Below are positions 18,583 through 29,356 of a stretch of 34,216 bases of DNA, piece after piece. The stretch is taken from the NCBI GenBank assembly GCA_002840015.1, contig PGZE01000015.1, positions 1-34,216 of the forward strand, in the 5' to 3' direction. This DNA comes from Gammaproteobacteria bacterium HGW-Gammaproteobacteria-2. GTDB lineage: Bacteria > Pseudomonadota > Gammaproteobacteria > Xanthomonadales > Xanthomonadaceae. A model generated the notes under the pieces. It did not search any database, was not told the DNA's origin, and saw only the letters and a list, made by a program, of their open reading frames with translations. Every line of letters starts with the position of its first letter. The first letter of the stretch is position 1. A program made the position numbers and the translations under genes.

Positions 18583-19059
18583 ATGGACCCGATCATGCTC
18601 GCGCGTTTGCAGTTCGCCGCCAACATGAGTTTCCACATCCTGTTTCCCAGCATCACCCTGGCCCTGGCCTGGCTGCTGCTGTTCTTCAAATTGCGCCATC
18701 GCCGCAGCGGCGACCCGGCCTGGGCTGCCGCCTATCGCACCTGGGTCAAGGTGTTCGCGCTGACGTTTGCGCTCGGCGTGGTGTCGGGCATCACCATGAG
18801 TTTTCAGTTCGGTACCAACTGGCCGGGCTTCATGTTGACCGTGGGCAACATCGCCGAGCCGTTGCTGGGTTACGAAGTGCTGACCGCATTTTTTCTTGAA
18901 GCCAGTTTCCTCGGCATCATGCTGTTCGGCCAGCAACGGGTATCGCCGTGCATCCACACTCTGGCCACCGCGCTGGTGGCAATCGGCACCACGCTGTCGG
19001 CATTCTGGATTCTCGCCCTCAACTCGTGGATGCAGACGCCGCAGGGCTTCGAGATGAAG
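18583..19059 (+). pseudogene. cydA: Truncated cytochrome bd-type quinol oxidase subunit I (CioA/CydA)
   Basis: From ATG 18583 (GGAG eight bases before) the protein matches subunit I of the cyanide-insensitive bd oxidase group for about 158 residues. It has SFHILFPSITLALAW with heme ligand H18, ALGVVSGITMSFQFGTNWPG, E98 and E106 in YEVLTAFFLEASFLGIMLFG, and FWILALNSWMQTPQGFEM. Normal subunits have about 450-520 residues. After FEM the match ends at about 19059. The frame stays open to 19503, but only by running antisense through osmC. The quinol loop, the remaining heme ligands and cydB are all absent. It looks like the stump left by a deletion or rearrangement, or by misassembly. Confidence 0.85.
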
Positions 19060-19091
19060 GCCAGAGCGTCTTGGCTACGCGTTACGTCTAC

Positions 19092-19546
19092 TCACGCTTC
19101 GTGCAAGGTCACGCCCTTGGCATCGCACACCCGCACCGCGACGTTGATGCCAGCGCGCACGCTTTGGGTGACCACGCAGAAGTTTTCGAACTGGGCAAGG
19201 ATGCGCTCGAGGTTCTGGTATTGCGCAGCCGGTTCGGCCAGATGCAGCACCACGTCAGCGCGTGGGATGCGCCAGCGGCCCTCGGCATCGCGCTCGGTGT
19301 GGGCGGTGGCGGTGGTGCGTAGCGCGCCGGGCTGGTTCTTGAACTTGCGTAGCGCGAACAACAGGCTCGCCGACAGGCAATTGGCCACCGCCGCCAGCAG
19401 CAGCCGTGAGGGGTTTGGGCCATTGTCGTCGCCCAGCGGTGGCGGCTCGTCGGTGATCAGGTCATCCACCGCGCTGCCCTCGAAGCGGATGCGGAACTCG
19501 TAGTCGCCGGTTTGTTCCAGGGTGATGTCAATCTGGGTGCCCTCGC

Positions 19547-19550
<4 letters not shown>
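19092..19550 (-). CDS. OsmC/Ohr-family peroxiredoxin-like protein
   Basis: 152 residues. The two catalytic cysteines of the OsmC fold are C58 in LLAAVANCLSASLLFALRKF and C125 in ENFCVVTQSVRAGI. The start ITLEQTGDYEFRIRFEG is beta-rich, as expected. OsmC/Ohr proteins reduce organic hydroperoxides, and some relatives act on sulfur-modified thiols. The ATG overlaps the stop of the RND pump gene by four bases, so it is the last gene of the pump operon. That context, opposite a rhodanese and a persulfide-sensor-type repressor, suggests a role in reactive sulfur or oxidative stress. The stop lies about 30 bases from the cydA breakpoint. Confidence 0.9.
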
Positions 19551-22763
<3,213 letters not shown>

Positions 22764-22771
<8 letters not shown>

Positions 22772-23831
22772 CGAGCGGTTCCCGCAAGGCTACCAGCGCC
22801 AACCGTGCGGCATTGGGATCGAGCGCAATGCGCTCACCCGCTTTCAGCCCGGCCAGCACTTCCACGCGCTCGCCGTAACGATGGCCCAGCCGCAACTGCC
22901 GCAGTTGCGGGCCGTGTTCGCCAAGCACATACACGCCGGAAATTTCGCTGCGCCGTACCAGCGCGCTCAACGGCAGCAACAGGCGCTCGGCCTCGCCGAT
23001 CACAAACGCCGCCTTCACCGTCATGCCCGGCTGCAGGCCAGTTTCCGCGTCGGGCAATTCCAGCCGCACCTTGAAGCTGTGGCTGGCGGGATCAGCGAAT
23101 GGAAACACCACCATGCGCTCGGCGGCCACGCGGTTGCCATCAGCCAGCAACACCGCTGCCCGCGCGTGCTCGCGCACCGCCAGCATGTCGCTTTGCGGTA
23201 TCTCCACGTTCACCCGCAACTGATTGAGCGAGAGCCCGGACACCAGTGGCTGGCCGGGCCGCACCGTCTCGCCCAGTTCGACATGACGCTCGGTGAGGAT
23301 GCCCGAATACGGCGCGCGGATGACGGTGTAATCCACTTGTTCGCCAGCCTCACGCACCGCCGCACGCGCCGACTCCATCGCCGCGCGCGCGGCATCGCGC
23401 TGGGCTATGGCTTGATCGAGCTGCGCCCGCGCCACCAGTTTTTTCGCAAACACTTCGGCGATGCGTTGATAGTTGGCCTCGGCCTCGGTCGCAGCCGCCT
23501 GCGCCGCAGCCAACCCGGCCTGCGCACGGCGTTGCCCGGACTGCTGTTCCACGGCGGTGAAGCGCACCACCACCGCACCGGCTGGCACGTAATCGTTGAC
23601 ATCGTAGGGCAGCTCCAGCACCCGACCACCAGTTTGTGCCGACAAGGTGGCCTGGTTGACCGCCTCGACCACGCCATCCCAGATCCTCTCGCGCGGCGCG
23701 GATTCCGGTTGCACCGTCAGCTCGGCCAGTGCCGTTATCGCCTTTGATGCCGACGGATCCGATGCTGTGCCCCCGCAAGCCACCAGCGCCAGTGCGAAGG
23801 CAACAAGCACGGGCCGCCGCAACGTCTTCAT
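22764..23831 (-). CDS. RND efflux membrane-fusion lipoprotein
   Basis: 355 residues. The N-terminus MKTLRRPVLVAFALALVACG carries a lipobox, with C19 as the lipidated residue. The order is that of HlyD/AcrA-like adaptors: lipoyl half (GGRVLELPYDVNDYVPAGAV), an alanine-rich hairpin coiled coil (about 105-165), the second lipoyl half (YTVIRAPYSGILTERHVELG), then beta-barrel and membrane-proximal domains to LNP-like DPNAARLALVALREPL. It bridges the RND permease to an outer-membrane channel. It is first in the MFP-RND-osmC operon, divergent from the rhodanese gene, with the shared operator about 85 bases upstream. Confidence 0.93.
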
Positions 23832-23896
23832 CGAAATGCACTCCCGGGCTTGAAGGCAAACGCCGCACGATCACGATTCATGACCACTCTTCGCAG

Positions 23897-23947
23897 TTGA
23901 CATTTATGCCGAGTTCTTTATATTAGACTTACCTAACATAAAGTCAA
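23897..23947. promoter_or_regulatory. Overlapping divergent promoters with a single 28-bp operator
   Basis: Rightward: TTGACA (23897-23902), 16 bases, TATATT (23919-23924). Leftward: TTGACT (23947-23942), 16 bases, TAATAT (23925-23920). The two -10 boxes lie on the same bases. An imperfect inverted repeat covers them: CTTTATATTAG (23916-23926), spacer ACTTAC, CTAACATAAAG (23933-23943), the arms differing at one position. A repressor bound here would block both the rhodanese-arsR and the pump-osmC messages. The BigR/SqrR-like product of 24363-24704 is the obvious candidate. This AT-rich stretch stands out from its GC-rich surroundings. Confidence 0.8.
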
Positions 23948-23959
23948 GCCGGAGCTATC

Positions 23960-24355
23960 ATGCCCATCACTGCCAAAGAACTGGTCGCCGCTGCCCGCCA
24001 ACAGATCACCGAGATTGCACCCGCTGCGGTCGTGTCCGAACTGGCGCAGCCGGCACCACCGGTACTGCTCGACGTGCGCGAACCCGGCGAGTTCGCCGCC
24101 GCGCACCTGCAAGGCGCGATCAACATCCCGCGCGGGGTGCTGGAGTTTCAGGTCGAGGCCCACCCGGCGATGGCGTGCAGCACCGACCCAGCGCTGGCCG
24201 AGCGCGAACGCAAAGTGCTGGTCTATTGCCGCACTGGCGGCCGCGCCGCGCTGGCGGCGGCGGCGCTGCAGAGCATGGGCTTCACCCAGGTGCGTTCGAT
24301 CAGCGGCGGCATCGAGGCGTGGACCGCCGCCGGCTTGCCGGTCGTTGCCGGTTGA
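23960..24355 (+). CDS. Single-domain rhodanese-like sulfurtransferase
   Basis: 131 residues. The rhodanese fold begins after a short helical lead (about 1-25) with PPVLLDVREPGEFAAAHLQG. The active-site loop is LVYCRTGGRAALAA with catalytic C90, and the C-terminal text is SISGGIEAWTAAGLPV. It moves sulfane sulfur as a cysteine persulfide, for example from glutathione persulfide to thiols or sulfite. It is first in an operon with the ArsR-type repressor (seven bases apart), under the divergent promoter/operator. Pairing of a rhodanese with a BigR-type repressor is known from sulfide-response loci. Confidence 0.92.
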   Translation: MPITAKELVAAARQQITEIAPAAVVSELAQPAPPVLLDVREPGEFAAAHLQGAINIPRGVLEFQVEAHPAMACSTDPALAERERKVLVYCRTGGRAALAAAALQSMGFTQVRSISGGIEAWTAAGLPVVAG

Positions 24356-24362
24356 TCTGGCA

Positions 24363-24704
24363 ATGGCACTGAAGAATCCCGCCGTTGACCCTGCGGCCCT
24401 GCGCGAGCATGCCGGTGATGCCACCCGTCTGCTCAAGGCATTGGCCAACGAATCGCGGCTGATGGTGCTGTGCCTGCTTTCCGAAGGCGAGCGTTCGGTC
24501 GGCGAACTCAATGCTGAACTCGACCTCAGCCAATCGGCGCTTTCACAACACCTCGCACTGCTGCGCAGTGATGCCCTGGTCAGCACCCGCCGCGATGCGC
24601 AGACCATCTACTACCGTCTCGCCGACGGCCCTGCGCGAGAGATCATGGCGACCTTGCATCGCATTTTTTGCGAGGAAGACACCGGTAGTTGCAACCCGCG
24701 ATAG
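24363..24704 (+). CDS. ArsR-family repressor of BigR/SqrR (persulfide-sensor) type
   Basis: 113 residues from ATG 24363. The winged helix is in LKALANESRLMVLCLLSEGE, SVGELNAELDLSQSALSQHL and ALVSTRRDAQTIYYRL. C37 and C103 are 66 residues apart, the same spacing as the reactive pair in BigR (42/108) and SqrR (41/107), which form di- or tetrasulfide bridges with persulfides. A further C110 is near the end. No metal-site motif of classic ArsR (CVC) is seen. It probably represses its own operon and the divergent pump operon through the 28-bp operator. The 3' end carries a direct repeat (see findings). Confidence 0.88.
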   Translation: MALKNPAVDPAALREHAGDATRLLKALANESRLMVLCLLSEGERSVGELNAELDLSQSALSQHLALLRSDALVSTRRDAQTIYYRLADGPAREIMATLHRIFCEEDTGSCNPR

Positions 24705-24864
24705 TTGTAACCCGGGCCAGGCCGGCAATGCCGTAACCCGCGACCGCTGCACACGTTCGCAAACGCCACAAAAATCACGACAATGTGTGACGCCACATCC
24801 GATGCGGCACGACGCGAGCAACGGCGTGGTTGCGGCTGCTCAACCATTGCCCGCCGCATCCGGA

Positions 24865-26094
24865 TCAGCTTCCGGACAGCGCCTCCGTGTCGGTTAACAC
24901 CTCCTCATCCAGCGAGAACATCACCGGCACCAGCACCGTACCCTCGACCGCCTTGCCATCCTTTATGGCCGGATTGAAGCGCCAGCGTTGTACCGCATTG
25001 ATGGCCGCCTGTTCCAATGCTGGGGTCGCCGTAGACTTGTGGATCACGACATCGGTAGGCGTGCCATCGACAAGCACCCGGACCTTGAGCACCACGGTAC
25101 CCTGCTCCTTTGCCTGCAATGAAGCTGGCGGATAAGCGGGTGGCTCCTGGCTGCGAAAGCTGACCGCTTCGCTGGCGTTCGCATCTGCGGCTGGCTCTGT
25201 CGATGGTGTCGATTGCGGTTGCAGCGCCCATGCCGCTGAGGTCACGACTGCAGCCAGAAGCGCAATGGCGATGCGGCCGGAAACAATGCGATGCTTCGAT
25301 AACGCGTGATGTTGAATCATGCTGATGCGCTCCTTGAGCGGGTGGGAACCGAACGCCTGGCAACCCAGCGGCATGGATCCACGCTGGCACAGGGTATTGA
25401 GTAACGCTTCGCCATAACTGCGGCGCTGGTGCGGGTGTGCGGCAATCACCACGGCGTCGCAGGCCAGTTCCTGATCGCGCGCGAACAAAGGCAAGGCCAC
25501 CAACAGCAACGGGTTGAACCAGTACACGCAGCGCAGGCTTGCTGCGACCAGATTGCTGAGGTGATCGCCGCGACATAGATGCGCGCGTTCGTGGGCAATG
25601 ACCAGTCGTTGTTGCGCTACGTTGTAGCGCGTGGCGAAATCGACCGGCAGCACGATACGCGGACGCACGATGCCGACCAGTGCCGGCAATCCATCACGGA
25701 TCATTGCCTGCATGCAGCCATCGCCAGCCTCGCGCAGCGGGCCAAGCCCATGTACGAAGCGTCGCTGCTGCCAGCCGATCCGGGCCATCATTGCCACCGC
25801 GCCCAGCAGCCAGATCGCCAACCACACGGCGCTAGTCGGCCACGCTGCCGGCGCATCGGCGAGCGCCTGCAACGGCGCCGCACGCACGACCGCAAGCATC
25901 GGGCTGTCGATGGACTGAATCGGTACCGGCAGCAGTAGCGCAAGCATCGCCAGCGGCGGCAGGCTCCACAGCCCGTAGCCGACACGCGCGCCGAACGCGG
26001 CGCGTACCGGCCAACGCAGCAGCAGCACGATCAACAACGCGACGCTCAATACCACCGTCGCGGTCAGCAACAGCACACCAAGGTCATTGCGCAT
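24865..26094 (-). CDS. BlaR1/MecR1-like M56 metallopeptidase fused to a TonB C-terminal domain
   Basis: 409 residues. Several N-terminal membrane helices (about 5-30, 40-60 and 85-105) precede the zinc motif HERAH (H168, E169, H172), with the likely third ligand E209 in RDQELACDA. After a further helix (about 270-290) and a polar linker comes a TonB-type C-terminal domain from about 315: PAYPPASLQAKEQGTVVLKV, then RWRFNPAIKDGKAVEGTVLV. The penicillin-binding sensor domain of true BlaR1 is absent. The peptidase probably cleaves the BlaI-like repressor encoded just upstream, whose gene overlaps by 11 bases. The signal it senses is unknown. Such M56-TonB fusions occur in Xanthomonadales-type genomes. 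Confidence 0.88.
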   Translation of the reverse strand: MRNDLGVLLLTATVVLSVALLIVLLLRWPVRAAFGARVGYGLWSLPPLAMLALLLPVPIQSIDSPMLAVVRAAPLQALADAPAAWPTSAVWLAIWLLGAVAMMARIGWQQRRFVHGLGPLREAGDGCMQAMIRDGLPALVGIVRPRIVLPVDFATRYNVAQQRLVIAHERAHLCRGDHLSNLVAASLRCVYWFNPLLLVALPLFARDQELACDAVVIAAHPHQRRSYGEALLNTLCQRGSMPLGCQAFGSHPLKERISMIQHHALSKHRIVSGRIAIALLAAVVTSAAWALQPQSTPSTEPAADANASEAVSFRSQEPPAYPPASLQAKEQGTVVLKVRVLVDGTPTDVVIHKSTATPALEQAAINAVQRWRFNPAIKDGKAVEGTVLVPVMFSLDEEVLTDTEALSGS

Positions 26095-26473
26095 CGTCCA
26101 TCTCCTCGATCAATTTGCGCAGTTCGGCGATATCGCTGGGGCTGAGTTTTCGATGTTCACAGAAATGCGCCACCAATGGCGCCACGCGGCCGTCGAACAG
26201 GCGATCAAGCAGGCCGGCACTTTGCTGCTGCAACCAGTCCTCGCGGCTCAATTTCGGCGCATACAGAAACCGGCGACCATCGCGCTCGGCACAGATGGCT
26301 TCTTTACGCAGCAGCCGGTTGAGCAAGGTCTTGACCGTGCTGAGCGCCCAGTCCTGCTCGCCGACGAGGGCGGACAGTACGTCCTCGGCAGTGCGCGGGC
26401 TGTGGCTCCACAGCACCTGCATCACGGTGCTCTCGGCGTCGGAAATCGGGGTGTCGTTTACATTTGTAGTCAT
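26084..26473 (-). CDS. BlaI/MecI-family transcriptional repressor
   Basis: 129 residues from ATG 26473; a GTG two codons earlier lies inside the promoter spacer and is less likely. The winged helix reads ISDAESTVMQVLWSHSPRTA, WALSTVKTLLNRLLRKEAI and DGRRFLYAPKLSREDW, as in BlaI/MecI, followed by a dimerisation helix region. In the family the dimer binds TACA-N2-TGTA sites and is released by cleavage between its domains. It overlaps the M56 peptidase gene and should be autoregulated through two sites at its own start. No beta-lactamase gene is beside it. Confidence 0.92.
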   Translation of the reverse strand: MTTNVNDTPISDAESTVMQVLWSHSPRTAEDVLSALVGEQDWALSTVKTLLNRLLRKEAICAERDGRRFLYAPKLSREDWLQQQSAGLLDRLFDGRVAPLVAHFCEHRKLSPSDIAELRKLIEEMDDAQ

Positions 26474-26507
26474 GTCCACAGATTACACGTGTAATCGTTG
26501 TTGTCAA
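26459..26507 (-). promoter_or_regulatory. blaI promoter with two BlaI-type operators
   Basis: Minus-strand TTGACA (26507-26502), 16-base spacer, TAATCT (26485-26480). The 16-base perfect palindrome GATTACACGTGTAATC (26481-26496) lies between and over these boxes and contains TACACGTGTA. A second site, TACATTTGTA (26459-26468), lies in the first codons of blaI, 25 bases centre to centre. The -10 box ends seven bases before the ATG, so the message may be leaderless. Confidence 0.82.
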
Positions 26508-26590
26508 TACCCCGCCGTGCAGACAATGCGTTCGCGCGCAAGCCGTCCAGCAGTTCCCTTCGCTCCCGCCATCGGGCGATACTGCCGCGC

Positions 26591-28537
26591 ATGACTATCT
26601 CCCCGCTCGCCTTGGATTCGCTCGACGCCGCCGTCGATCTGCTGCTCACCCGCACCGGCAACACCCTGCGCATGGCGGCCCCGCTGGGGCTGGGCAAACC
26701 GCATCGCTTGCTCAACGCCATCACCCGGCGAGTGAGCGCGCAACCGGATCTGCAGCTCAAGCTTTACACCGCGCTGTCGCTGACCCCGCCGACGCCGCGC
26801 AGCGACATCGAAAAGCGTTTTATGGGGCCGTTTCTGGCACGTCATTTTGGTGCGGATTTCCCGGCGCTGGACTACGCGCTGGCGATGCGCCGCGACAACC
26901 TGCCGGCGAACATCGAGGTCGAGGAGTTCTACTTCCAGTCCGGCGGTCTGCTTGGTGCCAGCCATGCGCAGCGGCATTACAACAGCCTCAATTACACCCA
27001 TGTCGCGCGCGCCGTGGCCGAGCGCGGTGTCAATGTGCTGGTGCAACTGGTCGCGCGCGAACCGGGCGGCCAGCGCCTGAGCCTGAGCTGCAATCCCGAC
27101 CTTACGCTGGATCTGCTCAATGAACTCGCAGAGCTCGGCCTGCCAAGGCCATTGATCATCGCCGAAGTACACCCAGACCTGCCATTCATGGATGGTGATG
27201 CCGCGCTCGACCCCGGCTTTTTCGATGCCGTACTCGACCTGCCCGGCCCGGCGCCGCAGCTGTTTGCGCTGCCGCGCGAACCGGTTGGCGATGCCGACTA
27301 CGCGATCGGCCTGTACGCCAGCACCCTGGTACGTGATGGCGGCTCGCTGCAGATCGGCATCGGCGCGCTGTCCGATGCACTCACCCACGCGCTGGTCCTG
27401 CGCCATACCCGCAATGACACCTACCGCGCGTTGATCAAGGCGCTCTGGCCCGACGTGGAACACTCGCCGATCGTGTGCCGCTGGGGCGGCCTCGGACCAT
27501 TCGAGCAGGGCCTATTCGGTGCCAGCGAAATGGTGATGGATGGCTTCATGCACCTGATCGAAGCCGGCGTGATCAAGCGCCGGGTGGTGGACGACATCGA
27601 ACTGATGCAGCGTGTTTTCGAGCACCGTGCCGACGATGCCGATCTGGCGCGCCTCGAAACCGAAGGCCAGCACCTGCACGGCGGCTTTTTCCTGGGCTCC
27701 AAAGACCTGTATCGCTGGCTGCGCGAACTGCCACCGCGCGAACGCGAGCGCATCGGCATGACCCGGATTTCACACATCAACGAGCTATACGGCGGCCAGG
27801 AAACGCTGGAGCGCCTGCAACGGCGCGAGGCGCGCTTCTTCAACACCTGCATGATGATGAACCTGCTCGGCGCTGCCACCTCTGATGCGCTGGATAACGG
27901 CCAGGTGGTGTCCGGCGTCGGCGGCCAGTACAACTTTGTGGCGATGGCGCAGGCACTGCGTGAAAGCCGCTCGGCGCTGATGCTGCGCGCGGTGCGCGAG
28001 AGCGGCGGCAAGACCAGCTCGAACGTCGTCTGGAACTATGGCCACACCACCATCCCGCGCCATCTGCGCGATGTCGCCATCACCGAATACGGCATCGCCG
28101 ACTTGCGTGGCCGCAGCGATGAAGATTGCATCCGCGCCATGCTGGCGATCAGCGATGCACGTTTTGAGCCCGCATTGGCACAAAGCGCGATCACCGCCGG
28201 CAAGCTGGCCGTCAAGGGCGGGTATGAATCGATTGCCGGCAATACACCAGAACACATCACCCGCATTTTGGCGCCGTTTCGTGCCAGCGGCGATTTGCCG
28301 GACTACCCGCTGGGCAGCGATTTCACCGCAGTCGAACAGCGCTTGGTGAAAGCCCTGGGCTGGCTCAAACGCAACACCGCAACGCCAAAATTGAAACTTG
28401 CCACCATCTGCCGGGCATTGCTTGCATCATCGCCAGACGACCCGGAGGCGATGGCACGCATGGGCCTTGGCGCAGCCGCCGGATTGCGCGAAAAGCTGCT
28501 GGCGCGCCTGCTGCGTTACGCGCTCAATAGCCAGTGA
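26591..28537 (+). CDS. Acetyl-CoA hydrolase/CoA-transferase family protein
   Basis: 648 residues from ATG 26591; the earlier in-frame start at 26498 is in the blaI promoter and lacks family text. The protein follows the large acetyl-CoA hydrolase/transferase group: DSLDAAVDLLLTRTGNTLRM near the start, IQIGIGAL-like GSLQIGIGALSDAL mid-protein, MTRISHINELYG, the oxyanion-loop text VSGVGGQYNFVAMAQAL (about 438-455) and AITEYGIADLRGRSDED (about 495-511). Members transfer CoA between acids or hydrolyse acetyl-CoA; the true substrate is unknown. It runs divergently from blaI, with about 100 bases between the operator and its ATG, so co-regulation is possible but unproven. Confidence 0.85.
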   Translation: MTISPLALDSLDAAVDLLLTRTGNTLRMAAPLGLGKPHRLLNAITRRVSAQPDLQLKLYTALSLTPPTPRSDIEKRFMGPFLARHFGADFPALDYALAMRRDNLPANIEVEEFYFQSGGLLGASHAQRHYNSLNYTHVARAVAERGVNVLVQLVAREPGGQRLSLSCNPDLTLDLLNELAELGLPRPLIIAEVHPDLPFMDGDAALDPGFFDAVLDLPGPAPQLFALPREPVGDADYAIGLYASTLVRDGGSLQIGIGALSDALTHALVLRHTRNDTYRALIKALWPDVEHSPIVCRWGGLGPFEQGLFGASEMVMDGFMHLIEAGVIKRRVVDDIELMQRVFEHRADDADLARLETEGQHLHGGFFLGSKDLYRWLRELPPRERERIGMTRISHINELYGGQETLERLQRREARFFNTCMMMNLLGAATSDALDNGQVVSGVGGQYNFVAMAQALRESRSALMLRAVRESGGKTSSNVVWNYGHTTIPRHLRDVAITEYGIADLRGRSDEDCIRAMLAISDARFEPALAQSAITAGKLAVKGGYESIAGNTPEHITRILAPFRASGDLPDYPLGSDFTAVEQRLVKALGWLKRNTATPKLKLATICRALLASSPDDPEAMARMGLGAAAGLREKLLARLLRYALNSQ

Positions 28538-28567
28538 CAGCAAAAAATGATGCAAGGCACCACAATT

Positions 28568-28581
28568 TTGATCATGGTCAA
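28568..28581 (+). promoter_or_regulatory. FNR/Anr-type box upstream of ompW
   Basis: TTGATCATGGTCAA fits the FNR/Anr consensus TTGAT-N4-ATCAA with one mismatch. Its centre is about 67 bases before the ompW start, which suits activation under low oxygen if transcription starts near 28616. A matching -10 box is not convincing. OmpW is known to respond to oxygen regulators in enteric bacteria. Confidence 0.6.
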
Positions 28582-28641
28582 TGCGCAGTGCCCACACTAA
28601 CGGGAAACTAACCTCAGTCCCCAACGTCCTGAGGTTACTCC

Positions 28642-29253
28642 GTGAAATCACTCCCCCTCTCGCTTCTTGCTGCTGCACTTGCTCTGGGTGCGGTCACCAA
28701 TGCCCACGCCGAAGACTGGTTCGTGCGTTTCGGCCCGACCGTGGTCGACCCCAAGAGCGGCAATGGCAGCCTGGCCGGCGGCGCCCTGCAAACCGATATC
28801 AAAAGCCAGACTGCGCTGGGCTTCACTCTGGGATATCACTACACCCCGAACTGGGCGGTGGAATTGCTGGCGTCTACCCCGTTCGAGCACTCGGTACAGC
28901 TCAATGGCGACACCGCTGCAGATTTCAAACACCTGCCGCCGACACTGAGCTTGCAGTACTACTTCCTGCCGGATGGCAAAGTGAATCCGTTTCTGGGTTT
29001 GGGCGTGAATTACACGCTCACCTTTGATGTCAAGGAGCGCGGCCCACTAACAGGCACCCGCGTCAGCATGGGCGACAGCTTCGGGATTGCCGCGCAAGGT
29101 GGCATCGTGTTCAACATCGCCAAGGGATGGGACATCGTTGCCGATCTGCGCTGGATCGATATCGATTCCAAGATCAAGGTCGATGGCGTCAAAGTGGGTA
29201 GTGCCAACGTCGATCCGCTGGTCTATGGCTTGCACCTGGGTTATCGCTTCTAA
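28642..29253 (+). CDS. ompW: OmpW-family outer-membrane beta-barrel protein
   Basis: 203 residues from a GTG at 28642, with GAGG eight bases before it. A signal peptide (1-23, ending TNAHA) precedes DWFVRFGPTVVDPKSG. Barrel strands alternate through LGFTLGYHYTPNWAVELLAS, TLSLQYYFLPDGKVNPFLGL and GWDIVADLRWIDIDSKI, and the chain ends in the BAM signal LHLGYRF. OmpW forms an eight-stranded pore with a hydrophobic channel for small hydrophobic compounds. It is monocistronic with a strong terminator, and the upstream FNR-type box suggests oxygen control. Confidence 0.95.
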   Translation: MKSLPLSLLAAALALGAVTNAHAEDWFVRFGPTVVDPKSGNGSLAGGALQTDIKSQTALGFTLGYHYTPNWAVELLASTPFEHSVQLNGDTAADFKHLPPTLSLQYYFLPDGKVNPFLGLGVNYTLTFDVKERGPLTGTRVSMGDSFGIAAQGGIVFNIAKGWDIVADLRWIDIDSKIKVDGVKVGSANVDPLVYGLHLGYRF

Positions 29254-29294
29254 GCTTCGTTAAATCCCCTGCCCGGACTCTCTCCCCGGGCCTC

Positions 29295-29324
29295 GCGCCA
29301 CACCTCGGTGTGGCGCTTTTTTTT
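29295..29324 (+). terminator. Rho-independent terminator of ompW
   Basis: GCGCCACACC and GGTGTGGCGC form a perfect 10-bp stem with a TC loop, followed directly by eight T residues (29317-29324). It lies 42 bases after the ompW stop. Confidence 0.93.
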
Positions 29325-29356
29325 GCCTCGATCTGGCGAGGCGCGCAGAAGGATTG

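Noticed and set aside
18532-19503. 323-codon frame as a complete cydA-like protein
   Set aside because: Only residues from the ATG at 18583 to about 19059 match subunit I; the remainder is antisense to osmC, whose cysteine motifs are clear.
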